A DNA stretch of 64,000 bases from Sphingomonas sp. PP-CE-1A-559 (GTDB taxonomy: Bacteria > Pseudomonadota > Alphaproteobacteria > Sphingomonadales > Sphingomonadaceae), in assembly GCF_004340965.1 (NCBI RefSeq), contig NZ_SLYA01000004.1, positions 124,001-188,000 on the forward strand, in the 5' to 3' direction. A model generated the notes under the pieces. It saw only the letters and a list, made by a program, of their open reading frames with translations, was not told where the DNA came from and did not search any database. Made by a program: the position numbers and the translations under genes. Below are positions 17,601 to 24,842 of this stretch, one piece after another (position 1 is the first letter of the stretch; each line of letters starts with the position of its first letter).

Positions 17601-17663
17601 CTTTGCAACGGCCGGGCTGGCGACAAGAAGCGCCGTTCCGCAGAGCAGCCATTTCGCAACCAT
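14634..17663 (-). CDS. Secreted tandem beta-helix enzyme (GH55/GH28-related) with C-terminal propeller
   Basis: 1009 aa with a signal peptide (WLLCGTALLVASPAVAK). Two pectate-lyase-3/GH55-type beta-helix modules are visible. The first opens with GVGDGRADDSAAIQQAID (about residue 51), the second with DLGVKGDDTTDDTAALQRAI (about residue 393), and each is followed by a YLPVGRYRVTDT-type strand. Double helices of this kind occur in GH55 exo-beta-1,3-glucanases. From about residue 727 there is an SMP-30/NHL-like propeller (ADGFYSIAGGAVDAQGKLYF). The substrate is probably a plant or algal polysaccharide, but this is not settled. The neighbouring LuxR-type gene is upstream on the same strand. Confidence 0.75.
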   Translation of the reverse strand: MVAKWLLCGTALLVASPAVAKTVAAKTAAPTKSVSVYLSQPNDPQAVTVKGVGDGRADDSAAIQQAIDAAAAGGHGGVVFLPSGRYRITRTIFIRSAVRVFGVGATRPEIVLADNSAGFGSGVAAMVSFTGEDQYRVGKAPVPPRTSVPFDPAIFDATSSTFYSTLSNVDFRIGDGNAGAVAVRFRVAQHGYLRHVDFHIGSGLAGVYQAGNEFENLRFYGGRYGIMSEKTSPAWQFTLLDSEFQGQRDAAIREHEVDLTLVNVAIRDTPVGIEIDRGYSDSFWGKDVRFENVSQAGIVVSAENSVFTQIGFDNAVASNTPTFARFRDSGKTIAAAGPTYRVADFSYGLKLAGLGTIGEYATDVSIAPLARLPARRAPAIRAMPAVREWANVHDLGVKGDDTTDDTAALQRAIDTHRVLYLPVGRYRVTDTLKLRPDSVLISLHPSLTHLYLPDETPAYMGVGGPKALLESAKGGNAIVSGLGLWTGGVNPRATALLWRAGEASMINDVKIQGGGGTVLTKGSPIGFGDPRARFDGQHPSIWVTDGGGGTFAAIWSPNTLASAGFHVSNTKTPGHVYELSAEHHYRAEIVLDNVENWEFLAPQTEQEVRDGVDAISTEIRNSRNILFANYHSYRVTRSIKPMDAAVKLYNSGDIRFRNVHVNAESGFASCDAKGCGTYLRASKFPFENTIKDMTRGQEVRELEFAKLDVPAAPATAVQTPIPATPGVEKLADGFYSIAGGAVDAQGKLYFIDRRFQRIHGWSKTEGLSIVAEAPLDAVNLAVAKSGDLLVLSSAGRDGTVYSIDPTKPSDVKVIAPTPAKARRGAATVLPVNVWANGEFADRIDPTTYQYPPLADFFTGKMGEAKAQEYVSPDGSLVLPAFRVWNQGPDDHQGWRWSDTLDSYGFVTAPPGERVVLTNGSENRTYSGLVGDNGRVTDLKVVAPRGGESAARDAAGNLYVANGQVFVYRPDGSLLRRIDVPERPLQLVIGGADRRTLFILAHHALYSIGL

Positions 17664-17750
17664 CGTCCGTCTCCCGTTATCAGGACAGCAGTCCTACCGT
17701 TCGTGGAGGCCAGCTTCATCTGCGACGAAGGTCGTATTCGAAGGCAAGTG

Positions 17751-18008
17751 TCAGATCGCCAGCGTCTGCGCGACGATCGCGGCCTGCGTCCGGTTGCGGA
17801 CGTTCAGCTTGCGCATAAGGGCGGTCATGTGAACCTTCACGGTAGCCTCGGCGATGCCCAGATCGAAGGCGATCTGCTTGTTGAGCAGACCCGAATGGAC
17901 CCCGCGAAGGACCCTGATCTGCGTCGGCGTCAGGCGCGGCGACGCGGCGCACGACGCGGCAGTGGTCGCGACCGAAGCTTGATGCGTATCGTATCCAGGC
18001 CGTTCCAT
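17751..18008 (-). CDS. Solo LuxR-type HTH transcriptional regulator
   Basis: 85 aa consisting almost entirely of a LuxR/FixJ (GerE) DNA-binding domain: LTPTQIRVLRGVHSGLLNKQ, then IAFDLGIAEATVKVHMTALMRKL and NVRNRTQAAI. There is no receiver or autoinducer-binding domain, so regulation must come from elsewhere. The ATG at 18008 has GGAGGG six bases upstream; an ATG at 18014 would abut the Shine-Dalgarno directly and is less likely. The gene precedes the secreted beta-helix enzyme by about 90 bp on the same strand, suggesting it controls or is co-expressed with that gene. Confidence 0.85.
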   Translation of the reverse strand: MERPGYDTHQASVATTAASCAASPRLTPTQIRVLRGVHSGLLNKQIAFDLGIAEATVKVHMTALMRKLNVRNRTQAAIVAQTLAI

Positions 18009-18182
18009 GGTCATCCCTCCCTGTGCGCCGGCCGAAGTCGTAGCGGCCGATGGGTGGCCGAGACGCGGTGGCTGTCGCTGTTGATCCAGTGATCCGTTAC
18101 GCGGATTCAGTTGGACAGATTTTGACTATGGGCCGTGCGATCGGACGCAATCAAGCCTTTTTTGTTGTCAGATCGAAAAGAC

Positions 18183-18193
18183 CTGTCGTACAG
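18183..18193. promoter_or_regulatory. Candidate FadR/GntR-family operator
   Basis: The dyad CTGT-CGT-ACAG fits the FadR-subfamily operator form (GT-N3-AC core with flanking dyad). It lies about 54 bp upstream of the leader ORF of the gntP-gntR transcription unit. The unit's own second full-length gene encodes a FadR-type regulator, so autoregulation is a natural hypothesis; this is inference from motif and position only. Confidence 0.4.
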
Positions 18194-18246
18194 ATCTGCC
18201 ATCATATCGGCAGGCGAAGGCGCCGCCGACCAACGGGAGGGGCGTG

Positions 18247-18297
18247 ATGTCACGAGCACTGGACGAGCGCGCGCAACTGCGACCCGCATGCCGATGA
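18247..18297 (+). CDS. Possible 16-aa leader peptide upstream of gntP
   Basis: A very strong Shine-Dalgarno (GGGAGG, 18235-18240) is spaced six bases from ATG 18247. That ATG opens a 16-codon frame (MSRALDERAQLRPACR) ending at TGA 18295-18297. The stop overlaps the ATG at 18294 of the permease by four bases (ATGA). The permease start has no Shine-Dalgarno of its own, so translation of the leader may deliver ribosomes to gntP. No homology is claimed. Confidence 0.45.
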   Translation: MSRALDERAQLRPACR

Positions 18298-19640
18298 TCA
18301 GCCCCGACATGCGACTCGTGATCGCTGCACTCGCGGGGATATTCCTTGCCGTCCTGATGATCGTTCGCGGTCGACTCCACCCCTTTATCGGCCTGTTGTG
18401 CGGCGCGTTCACCGTCGGTCTGCTCGCCGGACTTCCCCTCCCCGACGTCGCCAAGGCGGTGCAGAAGGGGGTCGGCGACATCATCGGCGGCACGGGGCTG
18501 GTGGTCGCGCTCGGCCTGTCGCTCGGCGCGATGCTGCATCTGTCCGGCGCCGCGGCGTCGCTTGCCAAAGGCGCCTTGCAGCTGACCGGCAAGCAAGCGG
18601 CACCATGGGCGACGCTGGGCATCGCGATCGTTGTAGGCCTTCCGCTTTTCTTCGAGACCGGCCTCGTCCTGCTATTGCCGATCGTCGTCGCGGCCGCCGA
18701 GGAGATGACCGGCAAGGACGGTGCGGAGCGCGATGCCGCGAAACTGAGGCTTATCATGCCGGCGCTGGCAGGGCTCGGCGTGGTCCACGCGCTCGTCCCG
18801 CCTCACCCCGGCCCGTTGCTGGCGGTCGAGGCACTGGGCGCCAACCTCGGCAAGACGATGCTCTACGGCATCGCGATCGCCATCCCGACGGCGATCATCT
18901 CCGGTCCGCTGCTCGCGAAGTTCACCACGCGCGGCGTGCGGCTGGAAGCGCCGGTGTTGCATGATCCGGGGCTCGGCATCGCCCCGCCGCCACGGCTGTG
19001 GTCGCTGTTGATCGTGCTGCTGCCGGTGCTGATGATCGCGACCGGCGAGCTGGGCCAGATGATCCCGGGCATGAAAGGAGCCGCATGGCTGGTCGCGGCG
19101 AGCAACCCGGTCGTCGCGCTGTTGCTGACCAACCTGATCGCGCTCCCGCTGCTGTTCGGCCGCCGGCTGCGCGAGGCTGCGATCCAGAACGCGGTGTGGC
19201 ACGAGACGATGGGCGCCGCGGGCGCGATCCTGCTGGCGATCGGCGCGGGCGGCGCATTGAAGCAGGTGCTGGTGACCGCAGGCCTGTCCGACCTGCTGGC
19301 GCGCACGGTACTGATGTATTCGATCTCGCCGCTGCTGCTCGGCTGGCTGGTCGCGGTCGGCATACGCCTGGCGGCTGGCTCGGCTACCGTAGCGACGATC
19401 ACCGCGGTCGGCATCATGCCGGGCGTGGTCGCAAGTTCCGGCGTATCGCCCGAACTGGTCGTGCTCGCAATCGGCGCGGGCTCCGTGTTCTTCAGCCACG
19501 TCAACGATCCCGGCTTCTGGCTCGTCAAAAGCTATGTCGGCACCAGCACCGCGGACACGTTCCGCACCTGGTCGATGCTGGAAACGTCGATCTCGGTGGT
19601 CGGCCTCGCGTTCGTCCTGGCGCTCAGCCATGTCATCTGA
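18294..19640 (+). CDS. GntP-family gluconate/sugar-acid permease
   Basis: 448 aa polytopic inner-membrane symporter of the gluconate:H+ (GntP) family, for uptake of gluconate or a related sugar acid. Recognisable segments are RLHPFIGLLCGAFTVGLLAG, then GLSLGAMLHLSGAAASLAKG, GLPLFFETGLVLLLPI, ALVPPHPGPLLAVEALGANL and the C-terminal SVFFSHVNDPGFWLVKSY, all diagnostic of GntP. ATG 18294 overlaps the leader stop; ATG 18288 is two codons further upstream. The downstream regulator overlaps by 11 bp. Location inside a uronate/xylan region suggests hexuronate, aldonate or an oligosaccharide acid as substrate. Confidence 0.9.
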   Translation: MISPDMRLVIAALAGIFLAVLMIVRGRLHPFIGLLCGAFTVGLLAGLPLPDVAKAVQKGVGDIIGGTGLVVALGLSLGAMLHLSGAAASLAKGALQLTGKQAAPWATLGIAIVVGLPLFFETGLVLLLPIVVAAAEEMTGKDGAERDAAKLRLIMPALAGLGVVHALVPPHPGPLLAVEALGANLGKTMLYGIAIAIPTAIISGPLLAKFTTRGVRLEAPVLHDPGLGIAPPPRLWSLLIVLLPVLMIATGELGQMIPGMKGAAWLVAASNPVVALLLTNLIALPLLFGRRLREAAIQNAVWHETMGAAGAILLAIGAGGALKQVLVTAGLSDLLARTVLMYSISPLLLGWLVAVGIRLAAGSATVATITAVGIMPGVVASSGVSPELVVLAIGAGSVFFSHVNDPGFWLVKSYVGTSTADTFRTWSMLETSISVVGLAFVLALSHVI

Positions 19641-20361
19641 AACTCCGAGCACCCCGCCGCCGATCGTCCCGGACAAGCCCGCCGCGAACGGCATAAGGCT
19701 GGCGGATCGCGCCTATACAGCGATCGTCCAGATCATCCTCGACGAGCATCTCGCGGTCGGCGACCGGCTTCCGGCCGAGGACAAGCTGGCGACGATGTTC
19801 GGCATGTCCCGCACGATCGTCCGAGAGGCGCTGGCGAGGCTCGCGTCCGACGGCATCACGCAGGCGCGGCGCGGTGCGGGATCCTACGTCAAGCGGCGAC
19901 CGTCGGAGCGGCTCGGGTCGCACATGCAGATGGCCGACATCGCGGCGACGCTCGGCACCTACGAAGTCCGCTTCGTACTGGAGGCGGAAGCGGCGCGGCT
20001 CGCGGCACAACGCCGGTCGCACCACCAGATGGACGCGATCGAACACGCATTGGAGGCATTGCGCACCGCGTTGCTGTCGAACGCGCCGGCGCATGACGAG
20101 GACTGGGTGCTGCACCGCGCGATCGCCGAGGCGACCGCCAACGCCGCGTTCCTGCCGGTCTTCGATCACCTCCAGGATGCGGTGATGCGGATCCTCCGCG
20201 CCGGGGTCGACATCTCGCGGTCGCGTGCGCCGGAAGTGATCAAGGCGATGATGGACGAGCACGACGCGATCGTCGAAGCCATCCGCGCGCAGGATGCGGA
20301 CGGCGCGGCGCTGGCGATGCGCTGGCATCTCTCGCAAGGCCGCAAGCGCCTGATGCCCTGA
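19630..20361 (+). CDS. FadR-subfamily GntR transcriptional regulator
   Basis: 243 aa. N-terminal winged helix-turn-helix (LADRAYTAIVQIILDEHLAV, then GDRLPAEDKLATMFGMSRTIVREALARLASDG) and C-terminal all-helical FCD domain. The FCD part shows the pattern RFVLEAEAARLAA, then DEDWVLHRAIAEATANAAF, with metal-binding His/Asp positions including EHDAIVEAI. Such regulators commonly bind sugar acids and repress their uptake and catabolism genes. ATG 19630 lies inside the end of gntP (11-bp overlap), so the two are co-transcribed; a candidate operator lies upstream of gntP. Confidence 0.9.
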   Translation: MSSETPSTPPPIVPDKPAANGIRLADRAYTAIVQIILDEHLAVGDRLPAEDKLATMFGMSRTIVREALARLASDGITQARRGAGSYVKRRPSERLGSHMQMADIAATLGTYEVRFVLEAEAARLAAQRRSHHQMDAIEHALEALRTALLSNAPAHDEDWVLHRAIAEATANAAFLPVFDHLQDAVMRILRAGVDISRSRAPEVIKAMMDEHDAIVEAIRAQDADGAALAMRWHLSQGRKRLMP

Positions 20362-20409
20362 CGCATCAGGCTTCGGCTCACGCGCCGCGCCTGCGACCAT
20401 GGTCGTAGA

Positions 20410-20423
20410 TGATACCGCGCTCA
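20410..20423. promoter_or_regulatory. Weak LacI-type operator-like sequence upstream of TonB receptor
   Basis: TGATACCGCGCTCA matches 8 of 10 fixed positions of the LacI-family pattern TGnTAnCGnTAnCA, about 80 bp before the receptor start. A better match lies at 31210. On its own this site is marginal. Close by, TCGT-N5-ACGA (20429-20441) is another short dyad. Confidence 0.25.
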
Positions 20424-20504
20424 GTATATCGTAGAGAACGACAAGAATGACACGTCGCCAAGCCGGACCACGGCACGCGCTACGTGCGACAAGGGGATGG
20501 ACGG

Positions 20505-23500
20505 ATGAACAAGGTTACGCGCAGTCGACGGTCAGTCGGATCTTTCAATGTTAACGCAACCAGCATGATCGTGCTGGCCACCGCGTTGCTCTGCGCCCCT
20601 GCCGCAGCCCAGACAATTGCCCCGCCGTCCGACCTGCCCGCTTCGACTCAATCGGCCGATCCGGCAGCGCCGCCTCAGACGCTGACCCCGCAGACCGCTG
20701 CAGAAGAGCAGGCCGCGCCGGACAAGGACATCGTCGTCACAGGGTCGCGCATCGTCTCGAGCGGCTACAACGCACCGACGCCGACAACCGTGATCGGCGA
20801 GGACCAGATCCTCAAGAACGCACAGCCCAATATCTTCAACGCGGTCGCGCAGCTGCCGTCGCTGCAGGGTTCGACCGGCGCCTCCACCGGCACGTTCAGC
20901 ACGTCCAGCGGTACGCAAGGACTGAGCTCCTTCTCGCTCCGCGGCCTCGGCCCGATCCGTACGCTGACCCTGCTCGACGGCCAGCGCGTCGTCGGCGCCA
21001 ACGTCTCCGGCGTACCCGACATCAGCATGTTCCCGCAGTTGCTGGTCAAGCGCGTCGACGTCGTCACCGGCGGCGCATCCGCCTCCTACGGCTCGGACGC
21101 GGTGGGCGGCGTGGTCAACTTCATCACCGACACGCGCTTCAAGGGCTTCAAGGCGAACGTCCAGGGCGGCATCACCAATTACGGCGACGACAAGCAAGGC
21201 CTGGTCCAGGCCGCGTTCGGCACCGCGCTGTTCGGCGACAAGCTGCACCTGATCGTCAGCGGCGAATATGACGACGAGGACGGCGTCGGCCCGGGCGATT
21301 TCGGCACCGACCTCGCCAAGGGTCGCGACTGGTACCGAGCCACTACGCTCGTCAACACCGGACAAACGAACAACGGCCTGCCGCAGTTCAACTACCGCGA
21401 CTATGCCCAGCCTTATCAATATGCGCGCTTCGGCCTGATCAACAACGGCCCGTTACAGGGCATCGCGTTCGACCAGAACGGCGCGCCGTATAATTTCAAC
21501 TATGGCTCGAACGGTCGTCCGACCGGCACCGGCGGCGTCACCAACTGCTTCCCCGCCAACAGCTTCTGCGTCGGCGGCGACCTGTCGGGCGCGCCGGGCT
21601 CGGGCGCATCACTCAAATCTTCGCTGGAACGGCTCAACGGCTTCGGGCGGATCGGCTTCGACTTTGCCGAAAACAACGAGGCCTATGTCACCGTCAACGT
21701 CGCGCAGGTGAAGACCAGCAACCAGCCGAGCCCGGGGTACAATCGCCCGAACCTGACCGTGCAATGCGCCAACCCCTTCCTGCCGCAGCTGGTGCGGGAT
21801 CGGTGTGCGACGGCGATAAATCCCGCTACCGGGACTCCAGGGATCACGCAGTTCAACTTCGGTACCAGCAACGGCAGCTTCCCCGATCCGCTGGTCCAGA
21901 CGGACCGGCGCCAATACCGTTTCGTCGGCGGCCTGAAGGGCAAATTCGAGATCGGCAGCACGCCCTGGACCTACGATGCATATTACGAGCACGGCATCAC
22001 AAAGGCGGCGATCGACGTCGACAACACCGTGTTGCAGCCCCGCTATGTCGCGGCGACCAACGCGATCACGCTGAACGGCGCGATTGTCTGCGCCGACCCG
22101 GTCGCGCGCGCCGCCGGATGCCAGCCAATCAACATCTTCGGCGGTGCGGTGCCATCGGCATCGGCGCTCGCCTATGTCACGCCTGCCAACGGACCGCTCC
22201 AGCGCACCAAGCTGACGCAGGACGTCGCCAGCCTCAACTTCTCCGGCGAGCCGCTCAACCTGTGGGCCGGGCCGTTGGCGGTTGCCTTCGGTGGCGAGTA
22301 TCGTCGCGAATTCTACCGTGTCCACGGCGATCCCTATGGTGCGGGCGTAACCGCACTTAGCCCCAACAGCACCGCCTATCCTGCCGATCCGCTGTTGAAT
22401 TCTGCGCTGGGCAGTAACTGGGCAGCCGGCAACTATAAGAACGGCCGCGGCAAGTACGAGGTGTATGAGGGGTTCCTCGAACTCAACCTGCCCTTGTTCA
22501 ACAGCGAAGCCATCGGTCGTGCCAACCTGAACGGCGCCGGTCGCGTGACGCACTACTCAACGTCGGGCACGGTCTGGGCGTGGAAGGCCGGCGGCACTTG
22601 GGATACGCCGTTGGACGGTATCCGGTTGCGCGCCGTCACGTCGCGCGACGTCCGCGCGCCGAACCTGTCCGAACTGTTTGCCGCACCGACCGTCACTACG
22701 CTGCCGAACTTTACCAATCCCTTTTCCGGTAGCGGCGTGCAGGCGTTCCAGAACACCGTCGGTAACCCAGATCTGACGCCGGAAATCGCGCGCAATACCG
22801 AGGTCGGTATCGTCCTGTCACACCCGTCATGGGCACCGGGTCTCGGTCTGTCGTTCGATTACTACAAGATCAAGCTCGACGGCGTCGTCTCGACACTGTC
22901 GCCCGACCAGATCGTCCGCTTCTGCTTCGAGGGCAATCAGGCGTTCTGCGGAGGCTTCGTGCTGAACAGCCCGACCCAGGGCGGCAATTTCATCAACGTC
23001 CAGCCGTTCAATCTGGCATCGTGGAAGACCAGCGGGTTCGACATCGAGGCGAGCTATCAGTGGAAAAAGCCGCTCGGCATTCCTGGCAACTTCACGCTCC
23101 GCGTGCTGGGTACGCATGTGAAGGAGTTCCTCGTCGACGCAGGGATCGCCGGCGTTGACGTCGTCGACCAGGCCGGAGCCAACAACGGCGCGACGCCGGA
23201 CTGGAAATGGCTGGCGACGCAGAGCTACGACAACGACGTCTTCAGCCTCAACCTGCAGGAGCGCTGGTTCTCGGACGGCGTGTTCGGCAATCAATATGTC
23301 GTCTGCACCAGCGCTTGCCCGGTCTCGACCGCCAACCACCCGACCATCGACTATAACAAGATGAAGGGTGCCTTCTACATCGACCTCGGCGGTTCGGTGA
23401 ACCTGACCAAGCAGGTCAGCATGTTCTTCAAGGTCGACAATCTGTTCGATCACGACCCAGAGCCCGCGCCGCAGACCAACACCGGCCTCGACGTGAACCC

Positions 23501-23558
23501 GGCACTGTACGACACGCTCGGCCGCTTCTACCGCCTGGGCGTCCGCGCCCGGTTCTAA
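20505..23558 (+). CDS. TonB-dependent receptor, oligosaccharide type
   Basis: 1017 aa outer-membrane receptor of the large Caulobacter/sphingomonad type. It has a signal peptide (SMIVLATALLCAPAAAQ), a Pro/Gln/Ala-rich spacer, TonB-box-like DIVVTGSRIV, and a plug with SSFSLRGLGPIRTLTLLDGQ, then RVVGANVSGVPDISMFPQLL and GGASASYGSDAVGGVVNFI. The long barrel ends in YDTLGRFYRLGVRARF with the expected terminal aromatic. ATG 20505 follows AAGGGGATGGACGG. Position between the gntP/gntR pair and the glucuronate operon suggests uptake of xylo- or glucurono-oligosaccharides. Confidence 0.9.
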   Translation: MNKVTRSRRSVGSFNVNATSMIVLATALLCAPAAAQTIAPPSDLPASTQSADPAAPPQTLTPQTAAEEQAAPDKDIVVTGSRIVSSGYNAPTPTTVIGEDQILKNAQPNIFNAVAQLPSLQGSTGASTGTFSTSSGTQGLSSFSLRGLGPIRTLTLLDGQRVVGANVSGVPDISMFPQLLVKRVDVVTGGASASYGSDAVGGVVNFITDTRFKGFKANVQGGITNYGDDKQGLVQAAFGTALFGDKLHLIVSGEYDDEDGVGPGDFGTDLAKGRDWYRATTLVNTGQTNNGLPQFNYRDYAQPYQYARFGLINNGPLQGIAFDQNGAPYNFNYGSNGRPTGTGGVTNCFPANSFCVGGDLSGAPGSGASLKSSLERLNGFGRIGFDFAENNEAYVTVNVAQVKTSNQPSPGYNRPNLTVQCANPFLPQLVRDRCATAINPATGTPGITQFNFGTSNGSFPDPLVQTDRRQYRFVGGLKGKFEIGSTPWTYDAYYEHGITKAAIDVDNTVLQPRYVAATNAITLNGAIVCADPVARAAGCQPINIFGGAVPSASALAYVTPANGPLQRTKLTQDVASLNFSGEPLNLWAGPLAVAFGGEYRREFYRVHGDPYGAGVTALSPNSTAYPADPLLNSALGSNWAAGNYKNGRGKYEVYEGFLELNLPLFNSEAIGRANLNGAGRVTHYSTSGTVWAWKAGGTWDTPLDGIRLRAVTSRDVRAPNLSELFAAPTVTTLPNFTNPFSGSGVQAFQNTVGNPDLTPEIARNTEVGIVLSHPSWAPGLGLSFDYYKIKLDGVVSTLSPDQIVRFCFEGNQAFCGGFVLNSPTQGGNFINVQPFNLASWKTSGFDIEASYQWKKPLGIPGNFTLRVLGTHVKEFLVDAGIAGVDVVDQAGANNGATPDWKWLATQSYDNDVFSLNLQERWFSDGVFGNQYVVCTSACPVSTANHPTIDYNKMKGAFYIDLGGSVNLTKQVSMFFKVDNLFDHDPEPAPQTNTGLDVNPALYDTLGRFYRLGVRARF

Positions 23559-23567
23559 TCGACCTCT

Positions 23568-23591
23568 CCCCGGTAGCCATTGCTACCGGGG
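23568..23591 (+). terminator. Hairpin after the TonB receptor gene
   Basis: CCCCGGTAGC (23568-23577) and GCTACCGGGG (23582-23591) form a perfect 10-bp stem with a 4-nt loop, 10 bp after the stop codon. No T-tract follows, so it is a probable but not classical terminator. Confidence 0.55.
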
Positions 23592-23643
23592 GAACAGTAG
23601 CGCCGCAGGACCCGTATAAACCGATCGATTTCAAAGCGTCCCC

Positions 23644-23747
23644 CTCCCCGGCGGAGGCCGGGGTCCAGTTGGGAAGGTCAACGTAACGGAGGCGCGTCCG
23701 TCGTTACCTTCGTTCCCCACCTGGGCCCCGGCCTTCGCCGGGGAGGT
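23644..23747. repeat. Palindromic element, family C, copy 1
   Basis: About 104 bp. Left arm CCTCCCCGGCGGAGGCCGGG then GTCCAGTTGGG; right arm CCACCTGGGCCCCGGCC then TTCGCCGGGGAGG. The arms are conserved at 51466-51569 and 60458-60562 while the 40-50 bp between them differ. It lies between two convergent genes. Confidence 0.85.
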
Positions 23748-23786
23748 TCTTTCGCGACGGGTGCAAGCCCCGCCTAGTTGCCGCAA

Positions 23787-24842
23787 TCAGCCCTCGCTTT
23801 GCCAACCCGCACGGAGCGGCAGGCGCAGGACGCGGTCGTTGGCGGTCATGTATAACGCCCGCCCCCGTTCCCCGAACGCGCAGTTGGCGATGGGCGCGCC
23901 AGTCGACACCAGCGCGAGCGGCTCCGCATCGGGCGTCATGAACATCATTCCGCCGGGCACCGAGCACACCAGCGTCCCGTCCCGCGCGACCTTCATGCCG
24001 TCGGGCAGCCCCGCCCCGCCCCGCGCCTTCATCGCCTTAGCATCGAGCAGCACCCGGGCATTGCGCACGCCCTTGGCATCGAGATCGTAGACCATGATCC
24101 GGGGTGCGATTTCGTCCGACACCGATACGTAGAGTCGCGTCTCGTCGGGCGACAGCGCGATGCCGTTCGGTCGCGTCAGGCCGCCCTCGAGCAGTTCGAC
24201 CACGCCACCGGGACGCAGCCGATAGACGCCGTTCACCGACATTTCCTTCAGCGGCGAGGTATCGCCTTCGGTCAAGCCGTAAGGCGGATCAGTGAAGTAG
24301 ATCGTCCCGTCGCGCGCGACATGCATGTCGTTCGGGCTGTTGAACCGCTTGCCCTGATACCGGTCGATCGCCACCTCGCGTCGCCGCGTAACCAGATCGA
24401 CCCGGTCGATCGAGCGCCCACCACTGTTCGCGATCAACAACCGGCCCGTACGGTCGAGCGCAAGTCCGTTCGCGCCCGGTTCGCGGATGAGCTTCGGATC
24501 GGTGCCTCCTGCCCCCGACGGATCGAGGAACGGCACGGCCGGTCCACCCTTGCGCCAGCGACGGACGATATTGGCAGGAGGATCGGAGAACAGCAGATAT
24601 TGGCCGGCTTCCACCCATACCGGCCCCTCCGCCCAGCGAATGCCGGTCGCGATCGTCTCGACCCGCGTGCCCGGCGCGACCATTCGGTCGAACGCGGGCG
24701 ACAAACGCTGGATACGCGGCTCGGCGGCGGCTCCAGCACCAAAAGCAGGCGCGGCGACCATCGCCATCGCTCCGAAAAGAATGTCGCGACGTCCCGGCTG
24801 GAACGCTTCCTTCGCGCAACGCTCGAGGACGGGCTGCTTCAT
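23787..24842 (-). CDS. SMP-30/gluconolactonase-family protein, exported
   Basis: 351 aa six-bladed propeller of the SMP-30/gluconolactonase/LRE family. It has a twin-arginine-like leader (GRRDILFGAMAMVAAPAFG) and core motifs WAEGPVWVEAGQYLLFSD, EPGANGLALDRTGRLL, RFNSPNDMHVARDGTIYFTD and TRPNGIALSPDETRLYV, which supply the metal ligands. A lactone hydrolase acting on an aldono- or uronolactone is the likely activity, probably periplasmic. Last gene of the GH3-manD-MFS-uxaC operon; its ATG overlaps the uxaC stop by four bases. Confidence 0.85.
   Translation of the reverse strand: MKQPVLERCAKEAFQPGRRDILFGAMAMVAAPAFGAGAAAEPRIQRLSPAFDRMVAPGTRVETIATGIRWAEGPVWVEAGQYLLFSDPPANIVRRWRKGGPAVPFLDPSGAGGTDPKLIREPGANGLALDRTGRLLIANSGGRSIDRVDLVTRRREVAIDRYQGKRFNSPNDMHVARDGTIYFTDPPYGLTEGDTSPLKEMSVNGVYRLRPGGVVELLEGGLTRPNGIALSPDETRLYVSVSDEIAPRIMVYDLDAKGVRNARVLLDAKAMKARGGAGLPDGMKVARDGTLVCSVPGGMMFMTPDAEPLALVSTGAPIANCAFGERGRALYMTANDRVLRLPLRAGWQSEG

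Noticed and set aside
15387..18092. A 901-codon plus-strand frame opposite the beta-helix enzyme
   Set aside because: Composition is typical of antisense frames in GC-rich DNA (Arg/Ala/Asp rich, no hydrophobic pattern); the minus-strand protein has a signal peptide and recognisable modules.
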